Source: JANQRZ01 sp965214485 (lineage in GTDB: Bacteria > Bacteroidota > Rhodothermia > Rhodothermales > JANQRZ01). From it: a stretch of 64,000 nt of DNA. Every line of letters begins with the position of its first letter. Positions within the stretch are counted from its first letter, which is position 1. The translations under genes were made by a program, and so were the position numbers. The stretch spans positions 310,001-374,000 of the forward strand of contig CBDCBW010000012.1 of assembly GCA_965214485.1 (NCBI GenBank). The letters run 5' to 3'. The notes under the pieces were generated by a model. It saw nothing but the letters and a program-made list of their open reading frames with translations, was not told the origin of the DNA and did not search any database. Positions 7,813 to 17,289 of the stretch are shown here, piece by piece.

Positions 7813-10800
7813 ATGAAAAGGATGACACCGATACCAACGACCCGTAGGGACACGGCACGCCGTGTCCTGCTGATGGTGCTTGCTCTCCTGACGTCCTTCT
7901 CGGCCCTCGCGCAGACGGTTCTCCTCGACGCGTTCGAGTCGCTCGACGGGTGGCGGGCGGCACCGGCCGACGGCGTCGCGCTCGACCTCTCGCTCGGCGA
8001 GGGGGTGGACGGGCGGGCGCTGCGGCTCGACTTCGACTTCCACGGCGGGGGCGGCTACGCGATCGCCACCAAAGCCTTCGCCCTCCCGCTCCCGGCGAAC
8101 TACCGCTTCCGGTTCTCGGTCCGCGCCGAAGGCCCCGGCGGCGGCCCCGCGCCCGTCAACGACCTCGAGTTCAAGCTCGTGGACGAATCCGGCGAGAACG
8201 TGTGGTGGCACAACCGCCGCCGCTTCGCCTACCCCACCGGCTGGCAGACACTCACCTCGAAAAAGCGCCACGTCGAGTTCGCGTGGGGACCTGCCGGTGG
8301 GGGAGAGCTGGAGCGCGTCGGCGCGGTCGAGTTCGTCGTCACCGCCGCCGAGGGCGGACGCGGGACCGTGTGGATCGACGACTTCACGGTCGAGGCTCTG
8401 CCGCCGCCGGCCCCCTACACCGGCACGCCCACCGCGGCGGCGACGGCCGGCGACCCCGACGCGCTCTTCGACGCCGACTCGACGACTGCGTGGCTGGCTC
8501 CGCCGGGGCCGCAGACCCTCGCGGTGGACTTCGGCGAGGAGCGCGAGTTTGGCGGCCTCGTGCTCGAATGGGGCGAAGGCGAGGCCGCCTCGGACTACGT
8601 CGTCGAACTCTCGGGCGACGGCGAGCGGTGGGTGAAGGTCTTCGAGGCCCACGGCAGCCGGGGCGGGCGCGACGTGGTCCCGACGCCCGATGCCGAGGCG
8701 CGGTTCGTCCGGGTGACGTTGCAGAAGAGCGCCGGGGGCGCGAGCGCCGGGGGCGCGGGCTACGTGCTCCGCCGGTTCGAGGTGCTCGCGCTCGACGTCA
8801 CCGAGTCGGCGAACGCGCTCTTCGGCGAGATCGCTGCGCACGCGCCGAGGGGCCGCTACCCGCGCTACTTCGGCGGCGAGCAGGTCTACTGGACCGTCGT
8901 CGGTGCGGACGGCGACGAGAAGGAGGCGCTCGTCGGCGAGGACGGGCGCGTCGAGGTCGGCAAGGCTCGGTTTTCCATCGAGCCTTTTCTCTGGGCCGAC
9001 GGCCGCCTCCTCGGCTGGCACGAGGCGGACTCGACGACGCAGGCGCTCGTTCGCGGCGATCTACCGATTCCGAGCGTCACGCGATACTATGACGATCTCG
9101 CCCTCACCATATCCGCCTTCGCCACCGGTGAGGCCGGCAAGAGTTCGCTCATCGTTCGTGCCCGCGTCGAAAACCATTCAGCCGGTGCGGATTCGGTGCG
9201 GCTCTTCCTGGCATTGCGGCCTTTCCAGGTCAACCCGCCGTGGCAGTTTCTCAACACCGTCGGCGGCGTTGCGCCGATCCACTCGATGCAGGTGCAGGAC
9301 AAAGCGATAGCGGTGGACGACAAGCGCCTTGTTTCGACGAGGCCCTTCGATGCGGCTGGTGCCGCCCCTTTCGCAGCAGGCGATGTGGTGGAATGGATGG
9401 AGAGGGGCGAAGTGCCGCCGTGGAAGTCCGTTGAGGACCCGGTGGGTTACGCCTCGGCCGCGCTCGCGTATGATCTCGCCCTCGGCCAGGAAATCCTGCT
9501 CTATGTGCCTTTTCACGAGGCGTCGCGTCCGCCTCGGTTTCCGCAGGGCCCCGTCGAGAGCGAATGGGTGCGGAAGCTCAGCCGGGTACAGTTCACGCTG
9601 CCGCCCGAGGCCGGTGATCTCGCCGAGACGATCCGCAGCACGCTCGGCTACATCTTCGTCAACCGCGACGGGGCGGCGATTCAGCCCGGCTCGCGGGCCT
9701 ACGACCGCTCGTGGATCAGGGACGGCGCGCTCACCTCGTCGGCGCTCCTCCGGCTCGGCCACGCCGACGCGGCGAAAGCTTTCGCCGAGTGGTATGCACC
9801 GTTCCAGTACCCGAGCGGCAAGGTCCCGTGCTGCGTCGACGACCGCGGGGCCGACCCCGTGCCCGAGCACGACAGCCACGGCGAGCTCGTCTTCCTCGTC
9901 GCCGAGGTCCACCGCTTCACGCGTGACGACGCCTTCCTCCGCCGGATGTGGCCCCACGTCGAGGCCGCCGTGGGCTACCTCGACGCGCTCCGGCACGAGC
10001 GGCTCGGGCCGGCCTACGACGCCGACACGCTCCTCGCCTACCGCGGCCTGCTGCCGGAGTCGATCTCGCACGAGGGCTACTCGGCCAAGCCGATGCACTC
10101 GTACTGGGACCAGCTCTTCGCGCTCAAAGGGCTGAAGGACGCCGTCTACGTCGCCGAAGCCCTCGGCGAAACCGAGGCCGCCGCCCGGTTCAACACGATC
10201 CGCGACGCCTTCGCCGGCGACCTCGGGGCCTCGTACCACCAGGCGATGGCGCGGCGCGGGATCGACTACCTCCCCGGCTCGGTCGAGCTCGGCGACTTCG
10301 ACCCGACCTCGGTATCGATCGCCCTCGACCCCGTCGACGCCCGCGACGTGCTGCCCGAGGGCGCGCTCGAGGCGACGTTCGAGCGCTGGTGGGACTTCTT
10401 CGAGCAGCGCCGCGACGGCGGGGAGTGGGAGGCGTACACGCCCTACGAGTGGCGCAACGTCGGCGCGCTCGTCCGCCTCGGCGAGCGGGAGCGCGCGCTC
10501 GACGCCCTCGGCTGGTTCATGGGGCACCGCCGGCCCGAGGCGTGGAACCAGTGGGCCGAGGTCGTCTGGCGCGACCCGCGCGCGCCGAGGTTCATCGGCG
10601 ACATGCCGCACACCTGGGTCGGCAGCGACTTCATCCGCGCCGTGACCGACCTCTTCGCCTACGAGGAGGGCGACCGGCTCGTCGTCGGGGCGGGCCTCCC
10701 CGAGGCGTGGGCGCGGGCTCCGGGCGGCGTCGGCGTGCGCGGGCTGCAGACCCACCACGGCCCGCTGAGCTACCTCCTCCGCGTCCAGGGCGACGAGGCG

Positions 10801-10965
10801 ACGTTCGAGATCGAGGACGGGCCAGGCGTTCCGCCGGGTGGCCTCGTCGTCCGGTCGCCCTTCGACGCGGCGCGCTCGGCGACCGTCGGCGGCGAGGCCG
10901 CCGAGGTTGCCGGCAACTCGGTCGTCGTGCGCGCGCTCCCCGCCCGCGTCGTGTTCAGGCGCTGA
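7813..10965 (+). CDS. Large secreted discoidin-domain / (alpha/alpha)6-barrel protein, putative glycosidase of unassigned family
   Basis: A 1,050-residue protein. ATG 7813 (MKRMTPIPTT) starts a Sec signal ending at ALAQ, and an upstream in-frame ATG at 7789 lies in the repeat tail. Order of parts: a CBM-like jelly roll (about 30-200; FESLDGW, WIDDF), an F5/8C discoidin domain (about 210-335; DADSTTAW, ARFVRVTL), a beta-rich linker, then a helical toroid (about 600-960) with YDRSWIRDGALTSSALL, LLPESISHEG and SYWDQLFALKGL, resembling debranching-type six-hairpin glycosidases. No T9SS tail. Its place between the importer and the GH94 phosphorylase implies a role on beta-1,2-glucan or its oligosaccharides. 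I cannot assign a GH family. Positions about 9040-9600 are clearly lower in GC than the rest. Confidence 0.7.
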   Translation: MKRMTPIPTTRRDTARRVLLMVLALLTSFSALAQTVLLDAFESLDGWRAAPADGVALDLSLGEGVDGRALRLDFDFHGGGGYAIATKAFALPLPANYRFRFSVRAEGPGGGPAPVNDLEFKLVDESGENVWWHNRRRFAYPTGWQTLTSKKRHVEFAWGPAGGGELERVGAVEFVVTAAEGGRGTVWIDDFTVEALPPPAPYTGTPTAAATAGDPDALFDADSTTAWLAPPGPQTLAVDFGEEREFGGLVLEWGEGEAASDYVVELSGDGERWVKVFEAHGSRGGRDVVPTPDAEARFVRVTLQKSAGGASAGGAGYVLRRFEVLALDVTESANALFGEIAAHAPRGRYPRYFGGEQVYWTVVGADGDEKEALVGEDGRVEVGKARFSIEPFLWADGRLLGWHEADSTTQALVRGDLPIPSVTRYYDDLALTISAFATGEAGKSSLIVRARVENHSAGADSVRLFLALRPFQVNPPWQFLNTVGGVAPIHSMQVQDKAIAVDDKRLVSTRPFDAAGAAPFAAGDVVEWMERGEVPPWKSVEDPVGYASAALAYDLALGQEILLYVPFHEASRPPRFPQGPVESEWVRKLSRVQFTLPPEAGDLAETIRSTLGYIFVNRDGAAIQPGSRAYDRSWIRDGALTSSALLRLGHADAAKAFAEWYAPFQYPSGKVPCCVDDRGADPVPEHDSHGELVFLVAEVHRFTRDDAFLRRMWPHVEAAVGYLDALRHERLGPAYDADTLLAYRGLLPESISHEGYSAKPMHSYWDQLFALKGLKDAVYVAEALGETEAAARFNTIRDAFAGDLGASYHQAMARRGIDYLPGSVELGDFDPTSVSIALDPVDARDVLPEGALEATFERWWDFFEQRRDGGEWEAYTPYEWRNVGALVRLGERERALDALGWFMGHRRPEAWNQWAEVVWRDPRAPRFIGDMPHTWVGSDFIRAVTDLFAYEEGDRLVVGAGLPEAWARAPGGVGVRGLQTHHGPLSYLLRVQGDEATFEIEDGPGVPPGGLVVRSPFDAARSATVGGEAAEVAGNSVVVRALPARVVFRR

Positions 10966-11031
10966 GGACACGAGGCGTCGTGCCCCTGCGGATTCTCTTC
11001 AACCACCTCTTCTTCGTACAAACCTGTGGAA

Positions 11032-14000
11032 ATGACTTCTGATCGGCTGACTTCCGGCGACGCCGTGCGCGTCGGCTTGGGCGGGCTCCAGGCCCCGGTG
11101 CCGCGCGTGGGACTGCTGGCGGGCGACGGGTTGCGGGCCGTCGTCACGGCAGCCGGCTCCGGCTTCGTCGCCTTCGGCGAGCGCGACCTGACGCGGTGGC
11201 GCGGCGACCGCGTGCGCGACGCCGACGGCTACTTCGTCTACCTCCGCGACCTGGACACCGGCGCGGTGTGGTCGGCGGGCTTTGAGCCGACGCGCCGCGT
11301 GCCGGGTCGCTACGAAGCGCGGTTCGGCGTGGGCGTCGTCGAGATCGAGCGGGAGGACGACGGGGTCGAGACGTGCCTCGCCGTCTGCGTCGCGCCGGAC
11401 GCGCCGGCGGAGCTGCGCCGCCTGGGGCTCACGAACCGCTCGGGCCGCCCGCGCCGGATCGAGGTGACGAGCTACGCCGAGCTCGTGCTCCACCACCGCG
11501 CCGCCGACGCCGCGCACCCGGCCTTCTCGAAGCTCTTCGTCGAGACCGAGAAGCTCGAGGGCCGCCCGGTCCTCGTGGCCCGCCGCCGCCCGCGCAGCCC
11601 GGACGACGCGCCGGTCTGGGCCGCCCACGTCGCCGGCGAGGCGACGGCGTGGGAGACCGACCGCCTCCGCTTCCTCGGTCGAGGCCGGAGCACGGCGAAC
11701 CCCCGTGCCCTCGACGCCGGGGCCGACCTTTCCGGCACGACCGGGGCCGTGCTCGACCCCGTCTTCAGCCTCCGCCGCACGGTCTCGCTCGAGCCCGGCG
11801 CGTCGGTCGAAGTCTGCTTCGGCCTCGTCGGCGGCGAGAGCCGGGAGGCCGTCCTCGCGGTGGCCGAGCGGTTCCGCGATCCGTCCGCCGTCCGCGCCGC
11901 GTTCGACGCGGCGGCGCGGCACGCGCGGGCTTCGCTCGGCGGCCTCCGGGACTCGTCCCTCGGCACCTCGGCCGGCGAGGCCGAGCGCTTCGACCGCTGG
12001 GCTGCTGCGCTGCTCTACGGCGACCCGGCCCTCCGAGCCCCGGAGGCCACGCTGCGCGCGGTGGAAACGCCGCTGGGCGGCCTCGGCGCGCTCGGCATCT
12101 CGGCGGCCGACCCGCTCGCCGTCGCCCGGCTCGAAACGCCCGACGCCCTCGCCGTCCTGCCGACGCTGCTGAAGGCGAAGCGCTACTGGGCGAGCCGGGG
12201 CCTCGACGCGCCGCTCGTCGTGCTCGCCGGCGCGGACGTGCAGGCCGAGGTCGAGGAGCACACCGCCGGGGCCGACGGCGTCCACGTCGCCGTGCTCGGG
12301 GAGGCGGACGAGGCCCTCGTCGCCCTCGTCGAGAGTGCGGCGCGGCTCTGGACCGACGGCTCGGTGCCGGAGCCGGAAGAGGCCGAGCCGCTGTCTATAC
12401 CTACTCCTCCCTCTCCGCCTCTTTCCCTCCCTGCCTGCCACACTCCCCCGCACGAAAACCTGCAACACTTCAACGGATTCGGCGGCTTCTCAGCCGACGG
12501 CAGTGAGTACGTCATCCGCATCGAGCCGGGCGAGGACGGCCACCTCCGCGTGCCGCCGCTGCCGTGGTCGAACGTGCTGGCGAACGAGGAGGCCGGCTGC
12601 CTCGTCACCGAGCGCGGGGCCGTCCACTCGTGGGCCGCCAACAGCCGCGAGAACCGGCTGACGCCGTGGAGCAACGACCCCGTCGCGGACCCGCACGGCG
12701 AGGCGCTCTACGTCCGCGACGACGCGACGGGCGCGTTCTGGAGTCCGATGCCCGGCCCGGTCCCCCGGCCCGTCGCCCACGAGGTCCGCCACGGCTGGGG
12801 CTACACGACGTTCCGCCACGAGGCCGACGCGCTCGGGCACGAGCTCACGCTCTTCATCCCCCGGCACGACCCCGTCCGCATCGCCCGCCTCCGGCTCACG
12901 AATCACGGCGCGGCGGCGCGGCGGCTGACCCTCGTCAGCTACGCCCGCCTCGTCCTCGGCGACGCCCCCGAGCGCGACGGCCGGTTCGTCCTCACCGAAG
13001 CGGAGGGCGACATCCTCCTCGCCCGCAACCCGACGGCGGCGGAGTTCGCGGGCCGCGTCGCCTTCGCCGCCGCCGCCGGAGTGGCCGGGGTCGAAGGGCG
13101 CGGCCCGGAGGTGGCGTCGTTCACTACCAGCCGCACCGCCTTCCTCGGCCGCCACGGCAGCCCCGAGGCTCCGCGCGCGCTCCGCTCGGACGCGCCGCTC
13201 GACGGGGCGACGGGGGCCGGCCTCGACCCGTGCTTCGCCCTCGCCGTGCCGGTCGAGGTCGGGCCGGGCGAGACCGCCGAGGTCGCCTTCCTGCTCGGGC
13301 AGACGGACGAGCGCGCGGCGGCGCTCGACCTCGTGGCGCGCTACCGGGAGCCCGGCGCGGTCGAGGCGGCGCTCGGCGCGGTGCGCGGGTTCTGGAAGGA
13401 CACGCTCTCGGCCCTCCAGGTCGAGACCCCGGCCCCGGAGATCGACCTGCTCGCCAATGGGTGGCTGCTCTACCAGGACCTCGCCTGCCGGATGTGGGGG
13501 CGGACGGCGTTCTACCAGTCCGGCGGGGCCTTCGGCTTTCGCGACCAGATTCAGGACGCCACCGCGCTCGTCTACGCCCGCCCCGATCTGCTGCGCGCCC
13601 AGCTCCTGCTCCACGCGGGGCACCAGTTCGAGGAGGGCGACGTGCTCCACTGGTGGCACCCGCCGACCGGCAAGGGCATCCGCACCCACTTTTCCGACGA
13701 CCTCTTGTGGCTCCCCTACGCCACCGCGTTCTACGTCGAGACGACGGGCGACGCCGGGGTCCTCGACGAGGCCGCGCGCTACCTCACGGCGCGGCACCTG
13801 AAGCCGGGCGAGGACGAGGCGTTTCTCGTCCCCGAGGACGCCGGCACCGAAGGCTCGCTCTTCGAGCACGGCTGCCGCGCGCTCGACCGCTCCCTCACGA
13901 AGGGCGCGCACGGCCTCCCGCTGATGGGCTCGGGCGACTGGAACGACGGCATGAACTCGGTCGGCGACGAGGGCCGGGGCGAGAGCGTCTGGCTCGGCTT

Positions 14001-14913
14001 CTTCCTCGCCCACATCCTCAAGCGCTTCCTCCCGCTCTGCGACGCGCGGGGCGAGGCCGAGCGCGCGGGGCAATACCGCGCCTACCTCGCCGACCTCGAA
14101 GCCGCCCTCAACGACGCCGGGTGGGACGGCGACTGGTACCGCCGCGCCTACTACGACGACGGCACCCCGCTCGGCTCGACCCAGAACGACGAGTGCCGGA
14201 TCGACGCCATCGCCCAGGCCTGGTCCGTGATCTCGGGCGTGGCCCCGAACGACCGGGCCGAGGCCGCGCTCGACGCCGCCGAGGCGCACCTCGTCCGCGA
14301 GGGCGAGGGGCTGATCCGCCTGCTCACGCCGCCGTTCGACAGGACGGAGCACGACCCCGGCTACATCAAGGGCTACGTCCCCGGCGTCCGCGAGAACGGC
14401 GGGCAGTACACCCACGGCGTCCTCTGGCTCGTCCGGGCGATGGCCGAGGCCGGCCGGACGGACCGCGCCGCCGACCTCCTCGCGATGCTCTCGCCCGTCG
14501 CCCGCACCCGGACCGCCGAGGCCGCCGAGCGCTACAAGACCGAGCCGTATGTGGTCGCCGCCGACGTCTACTCGGTCGCGCCGCACGTCGGGCGCGGCGG
14601 GTGGACGTGGTACACCGGCTCGGCGGGCTGGACCTACCGCGTCGCGGTCGAGTCCATCCTCGGCTTCCGGGTCGAGGGCGGGGAGGCGCTCGTCCTCGAA
14701 CCGCGCATCCCCGCCGCCTGGCCCGGCTTCTCGCTGCGCTACCGCCTCCCCGACGGCAGCGGGACGCGCTACGTCGTCGAGGTCGAGAACGGCGCGGACC
14801 GGGCGGGGGCAGACCTGGACGGCGAGGCCGCCGAGTTCGAGGGTGGCGCTCTTCGCATCCCGCTCCGGCGCGACGGGGCGACCCACCGCGTGCGCCTCCG
14901 CCTCGCGCCCTGA
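11032..14913 (+). CDS. GH94 1,2-beta-oligoglucan phosphorylase-like protein (NdvB C-terminal half type)
   Basis: About 1,293 residues, no signal peptide, so cytoplasmic. It contains two tandem copies of the GH94 N-terminal super-sandwich (compare VWSAGFEPTRRVPGRYE with FWSPMPGPVPRPVAHEV), then the (alpha/alpha)6 barrel. The general-acid Asp is expected in GSGDWNDGMN (about residue 970). QIQDA, HWWHPPTGKGIRTHFSDD and ENGGQYTHG are typical of this family. There is no GT84 domain, so it should degrade by phosphorolysis rather than synthesise. The expected reaction is phosphorolysis of sophoro-oligosaccharides to glucose-1-phosphate. ATG 11032 is preferred over GTG 11026. A C-rich repeat-like insertion (12401-12452) codes a Pro/Ser linker between the two halves. 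Confidence 0.82.
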   Translation: MTSDRLTSGDAVRVGLGGLQAPVPRVGLLAGDGLRAVVTAAGSGFVAFGERDLTRWRGDRVRDADGYFVYLRDLDTGAVWSAGFEPTRRVPGRYEARFGVGVVEIEREDDGVETCLAVCVAPDAPAELRRLGLTNRSGRPRRIEVTSYAELVLHHRAADAAHPAFSKLFVETEKLEGRPVLVARRRPRSPDDAPVWAAHVAGEATAWETDRLRFLGRGRSTANPRALDAGADLSGTTGAVLDPVFSLRRTVSLEPGASVEVCFGLVGGESREAVLAVAERFRDPSAVRAAFDAAARHARASLGGLRDSSLGTSAGEAERFDRWAAALLYGDPALRAPEATLRAVETPLGGLGALGISAADPLAVARLETPDALAVLPTLLKAKRYWASRGLDAPLVVLAGADVQAEVEEHTAGADGVHVAVLGEADEALVALVESAARLWTDGSVPEPEEAEPLSIPTPPSPPLSLPACHTPPHENLQHFNGFGGFSADGSEYVIRIEPGEDGHLRVPPLPWSNVLANEEAGCLVTERGAVHSWAANSRENRLTPWSNDPVADPHGEALYVRDDATGAFWSPMPGPVPRPVAHEVRHGWGYTTFRHEADALGHELTLFIPRHDPVRIARLRLTNHGAAARRLTLVSYARLVLGDAPERDGRFVLTEAEGDILLARNPTAAEFAGRVAFAAAAGVAGVEGRGPEVASFTTSRTAFLGRHGSPEAPRALRSDAPLDGATGAGLDPCFALAVPVEVGPGETAEVAFLLGQTDERAAALDLVARYREPGAVEAALGAVRGFWKDTLSALQVETPAPEIDLLANGWLLYQDLACRMWGRTAFYQSGGAFGFRDQIQDATALVYARPDLLRAQLLLHAGHQFEEGDVLHWWHPPTGKGIRTHFSDDLLWLPYATAFYVETTGDAGVLDEAARYLTARHLKPGEDEAFLVPEDAGTEGSLFEHGCRALDRSLTKGAHGLPLMGSGDWNDGMNSVGDEGRGESVWLGFFLAHILKRFLPLCDARGEAERAGQYRAYLADLEAALNDAGWDGDWYRRAYYDDGTPLGSTQNDECRIDAIAQAWSVISGVAPNDRAEAALDAAEAHLVREGEGLIRLLTPPFDRTEHDPGYIKGYVPGVRENGGQYTHGVLWLVRAMAEAGRTDRAADLLAMLSPVARTRTAEAAERYKTEPYVVAADVYSVAPHVGRGGWTWYTGSAGWTYRVAVESILGFRVEGGEALVLEPRIPAAWPGFSLRYRLPDGSGTRYVVEVENGADRAGADLDGEAAEFEGGALRIPLRRDGATHRVRLRLAP
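12401..12452 (+). repeat. C-rich repeat-like insertion translated as a linker in the GH94 gene
   Basis: A pyrimidine-rich stretch (CTCCTCCCTCTCC, CCACACTCCCCC) unlike the surrounding codon usage and matching the C-rich strand of the octamer repeats. It encodes IPTPPSPPLSLPACHTPPH between the first pseudo-half and the catalytic half of the enzyme. The frame is preserved. Confidence 0.55.
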
Positions 14914-14938
14914 CGCCGCCTTCCGTGAGGCCACCGCC

Positions 14939-15676
14939 ATGAACCCTCTTCCCCTCGCTGCCATGCTGCTCTTCGCCGGTGCCGCCTCCGCTCAAGCCCC
15001 ACAGCCGGGCGAGCAGGTGCCGCAGACCTTCGAGTACGGCGCGTCCGACCGGGCGCTCTCGTACCTCCTCTACCTGCCCGAGGGCTACGAGCCCGCCGGC
15101 TCCGAGCCCGAGGGCCCGGCGTGGCCGCTCGTGCTCTTCCTCCACGGGGCGGGCGAGCGCGGCGACGACCTCGCGCGCGTCGCGGTCCACGGCCCGCCCC
15201 GGCGCGTCCGCGAGGGCGAGTCCTTCCCGTTTATCCTCGCCTCGCCGCAGCTCCCGGCGGGGCAGTACTGGAACCCCGGCCTGCTGCACGCGCTCCTCGA
15301 CGACCTCGCGGGGCGCTACCGCGTGGACGAGGACCGGGTCTACGTCACCGGCCTCAGCCTGGGCGGCTTCGGGACGTGGGCGCTCGCCGCGAGCCGGCCT
15401 GAGCGCTTCGCCGCCATCGCCCCGGTCTGCGGCGGCGGCGACCCGACGGCGGTGTGCGGGATTGGGCGGCTGCCGGTGTGGGCGTTCCACGGCGCGGAGG
15501 ACACCGTCGTCCCCGTCGAGCGCTCGGAGGAGCTGGTCGACGCCCTCGGTGCCTGCGGCGGCGACGTGCGCTTTACCGTCTACCCCGAGGCCGGCCACGA
15601 CGCCTGGACCGAGACCTACGCCGACCCCGCGCTCTACGCCTGGCTGCTCGCCCACCGCCGCAGCGACCGGGAATGA
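14939..15676 (+). CDS. Secreted alpha/beta hydrolase (esterase-like)
   Basis: A 245-residue protein with a signal peptide (MNPLPLAAMLLFAGAASAQA). The fold is alpha/beta hydrolase of the phospholipase/carboxylesterase type: LVLFLHGAGERGDD oxyanion segment, nucleophile Ser in VTGLSLGGFGTW, Asp in HGAEDTVV, His in AGHDAWTE. It follows the GH94 gene by 25 bp, so is co-transcribed. In this locus it might remove acyl (for example succinyl) substituents from glucans, but that is only inferred from position. Confidence 0.75.
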   Translation: MNPLPLAAMLLFAGAASAQAPQPGEQVPQTFEYGASDRALSYLLYLPEGYEPAGSEPEGPAWPLVLFLHGAGERGDDLARVAVHGPPRRVREGESFPFILASPQLPAGQYWNPGLLHALLDDLAGRYRVDEDRVYVTGLSLGGFGTWALAASRPERFAAIAPVCGGGDPTAVCGIGRLPVWAFHGAEDTVVPVERSEELVDALGACGGDVRFTVYPEAGHDAWTETYADPALYAWLLAHRRSDRE

Positions 15677-15710
15677 TGGGAGTGTGGGAGTGTGGGAGTG
15701 TGGGAGTGTG
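15677..15710 (+). repeat. Octamer tandem repeat (TGGGAGTG x4)
   Basis: Four near-perfect TGGGAGTG octads begin 1 nt after the esterase stop codon, in the 84-bp gap between convergent genes. The G-rich strand is quadruplex-capable. Possible transcript 3'-end structure. Confidence 0.85.
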
Positions 15711-15760
15711 GAGCAAAACCAATCAAGGTACTGAGGCCGTCGCGCGCCGCGTCACGGGCG

Positions 15761-17119
15761 TCACCCTGCGGGGCCGAGGGCCGCGCCGTTCGAGCGGATG
15801 ACCTCGCGGTAGAAGTGGGCGCTCGCCTTCGGGGTGCGGTCCTGCGTCTCGAAGTCCACGTGGACGATCCCGAACCGCTTCGAGTAGCCGTGGCTCCACT
15901 CGTAGTTGTCGAAGAGGCTCCACGCGAAGTAGCCGCGCACGTCGGCCCCCCGCTCGATGGCGGCGTGGACGGCGCGGAGGTGGTCGCGGAAGTAGGCGAC
16001 CCGGAGCGGGTCGTCGAGGCGGCCGTCGGCGGCCTGCGGCGGGTCGTAGAAGGCGGCCCCGTTCTCGGTGACGTAGAGCGGGGGCGGGTCGTAGCGCTCG
16101 GTCACCCACAGCAAAAGGTCGGTCAGCGCCGGGGCATAGACCTCCCAGCCCATCTCGGTGTAGGCGTGGCGCGGCTGCCGGACGCGCCCGGCCCGGTCGG
16201 GGTAGGCCGCCGGGTCGTCGCGCACCACGGCGCGGGTGTAGTAGTTCACCCCGAGGAAGTCGAGCGGCTCCCGGATCAGGGCGAAGTTCTCCGCAGGCGC
16301 GTCCCACCAGGCTTCGCCGAAGACCTCGGCCAGCTCGTCGGGGTAGGAGCCGAGGAAGACCGGGTCGAGGAAGAGGCGGTTCATGTAGGCGTCGGCGCGG
16401 GCGGTGGCGGCGCGGTCCTCGGGCCGGTCCGAGGCGGCGACCTTCGGTTCGAGGTTCACCACGAGGCCGACCTCCGCGTCGGTCTCGGCGCGGAGGGCCT
16501 GGACCGCGGCCCCGTGGGCGAGGAGCAGGTGGTGCGCCACGCGCGGCCCCTCGAACAGGTTGCGGTGGCCGGGGGCGAGGTCGCCGTTGACGTAGCCCCC
16601 TTGCATCACCACCCACGGCTCGTTGAGCGTCGCCCACCGCCGGACCCGGTCGCCGAGCCGAGCGGCGACGGCCCCTGCGTAGTCGGCGAACCAGGCCGCG
16701 CTGTCGCGGTTGAGCCAGCCGCCGCGGTCGTCGAGCGCCGCCGGGAGGTCCCAGTGGTAGAGCGTCACGAACGGCTCGATGCCGGCCTCGAGGAGAGTGT
16801 CCACGAGGCGGTCGTAGAAGCCCAGCCCGGCGGGGTTGAGCGCCCCCGTGCCCTCGGGGAAGACGCGGCCCCAGGCGATGCTGAAGCGGTAGGCCCCGAG
16901 GCCCAGGTCCCGCATCAGCGCCACGTCGCCGCCGGCGCGGCGGTAGTGGTCGCAGGCGACGTCGCCGGTCTCGCCGTTGTGCGTGTTGCCCGGCGTGTGG
17001 GCGAAGCGGTGCCAGACCGAGGGGCCGGCCCCGTCGGCGAGCGGGGAGCCTTCGATCTGGTAGGCGGAGGTGGCGGCCCCCCAGAGAAACGAGTCGGGGA
17101 AGGGCGCGGCGTAGCTCAT
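15761..17119 (-). CDS. GH1 beta-glucosidase
   Basis: 452 residues, the usual GH1 length, and no signal peptide when started at ATG 17119 (MSYAAPFPDSFLWGAATSAYQ). GH1 landmarks are complete: the QIEG N-terminal loop, acid/base Glu in TLNEPW, nucleophile Glu in YVTENGA, and the aglycone-site W in FAWSLFDNYEWSHGY. It should release glucose from sophorose or other short beta-glucosides in the cytoplasm, the final step after phosphorolysis. It is convergent with the glucan operon and divergent from parA, so it has its own promoter. Confidence 0.92.
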   Translation of the reverse strand: MSYAAPFPDSFLWGAATSAYQIEGSPLADGAGPSVWHRFAHTPGNTHNGETGDVACDHYRRAGGDVALMRDLGLGAYRFSIAWGRVFPEGTGALNPAGLGFYDRLVDTLLEAGIEPFVTLYHWDLPAALDDRGGWLNRDSAAWFADYAGAVAARLGDRVRRWATLNEPWVVMQGGYVNGDLAPGHRNLFEGPRVAHHLLLAHGAAVQALRAETDAEVGLVVNLEPKVAASDRPEDRAATARADAYMNRLFLDPVFLGSYPDELAEVFGEAWWDAPAENFALIREPLDFLGVNYYTRAVVRDDPAAYPDRAGRVRQPRHAYTEMGWEVYAPALTDLLLWVTERYDPPPLYVTENGAAFYDPPQAADGRLDDPLRVAYFRDHLRAVHAAIERGADVRGYFAWSLFDNYEWSHGYSKRFGIVHVDFETQDRTPKASAHFYREVIRSNGAALGPAG

Positions 17120-17289
17120 GGGCGATGGGTACCGGGGGTGCGGGCGGACGTGGGGCGTCTCGTCCATGCCCGGCTCGTCCGGTGGGTTCCCGCGTGGGGG
17201 ACGCGAGCCGGGGTCTCTCACTGCGGTGCTGTAGCGTCGCCGGCGCGGCAGGGTTGATCCTCAGGGTTGATTCCTCAGGGCCCGGCGGG

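Noticed and set aside
15677..15710. Octamer G-rich repeat as a telomere-like or simple transcription terminator
   Set aside because: There is no T-run or stable hairpin in this copy; quadruplex formation is possible but not demonstrable from sequence.
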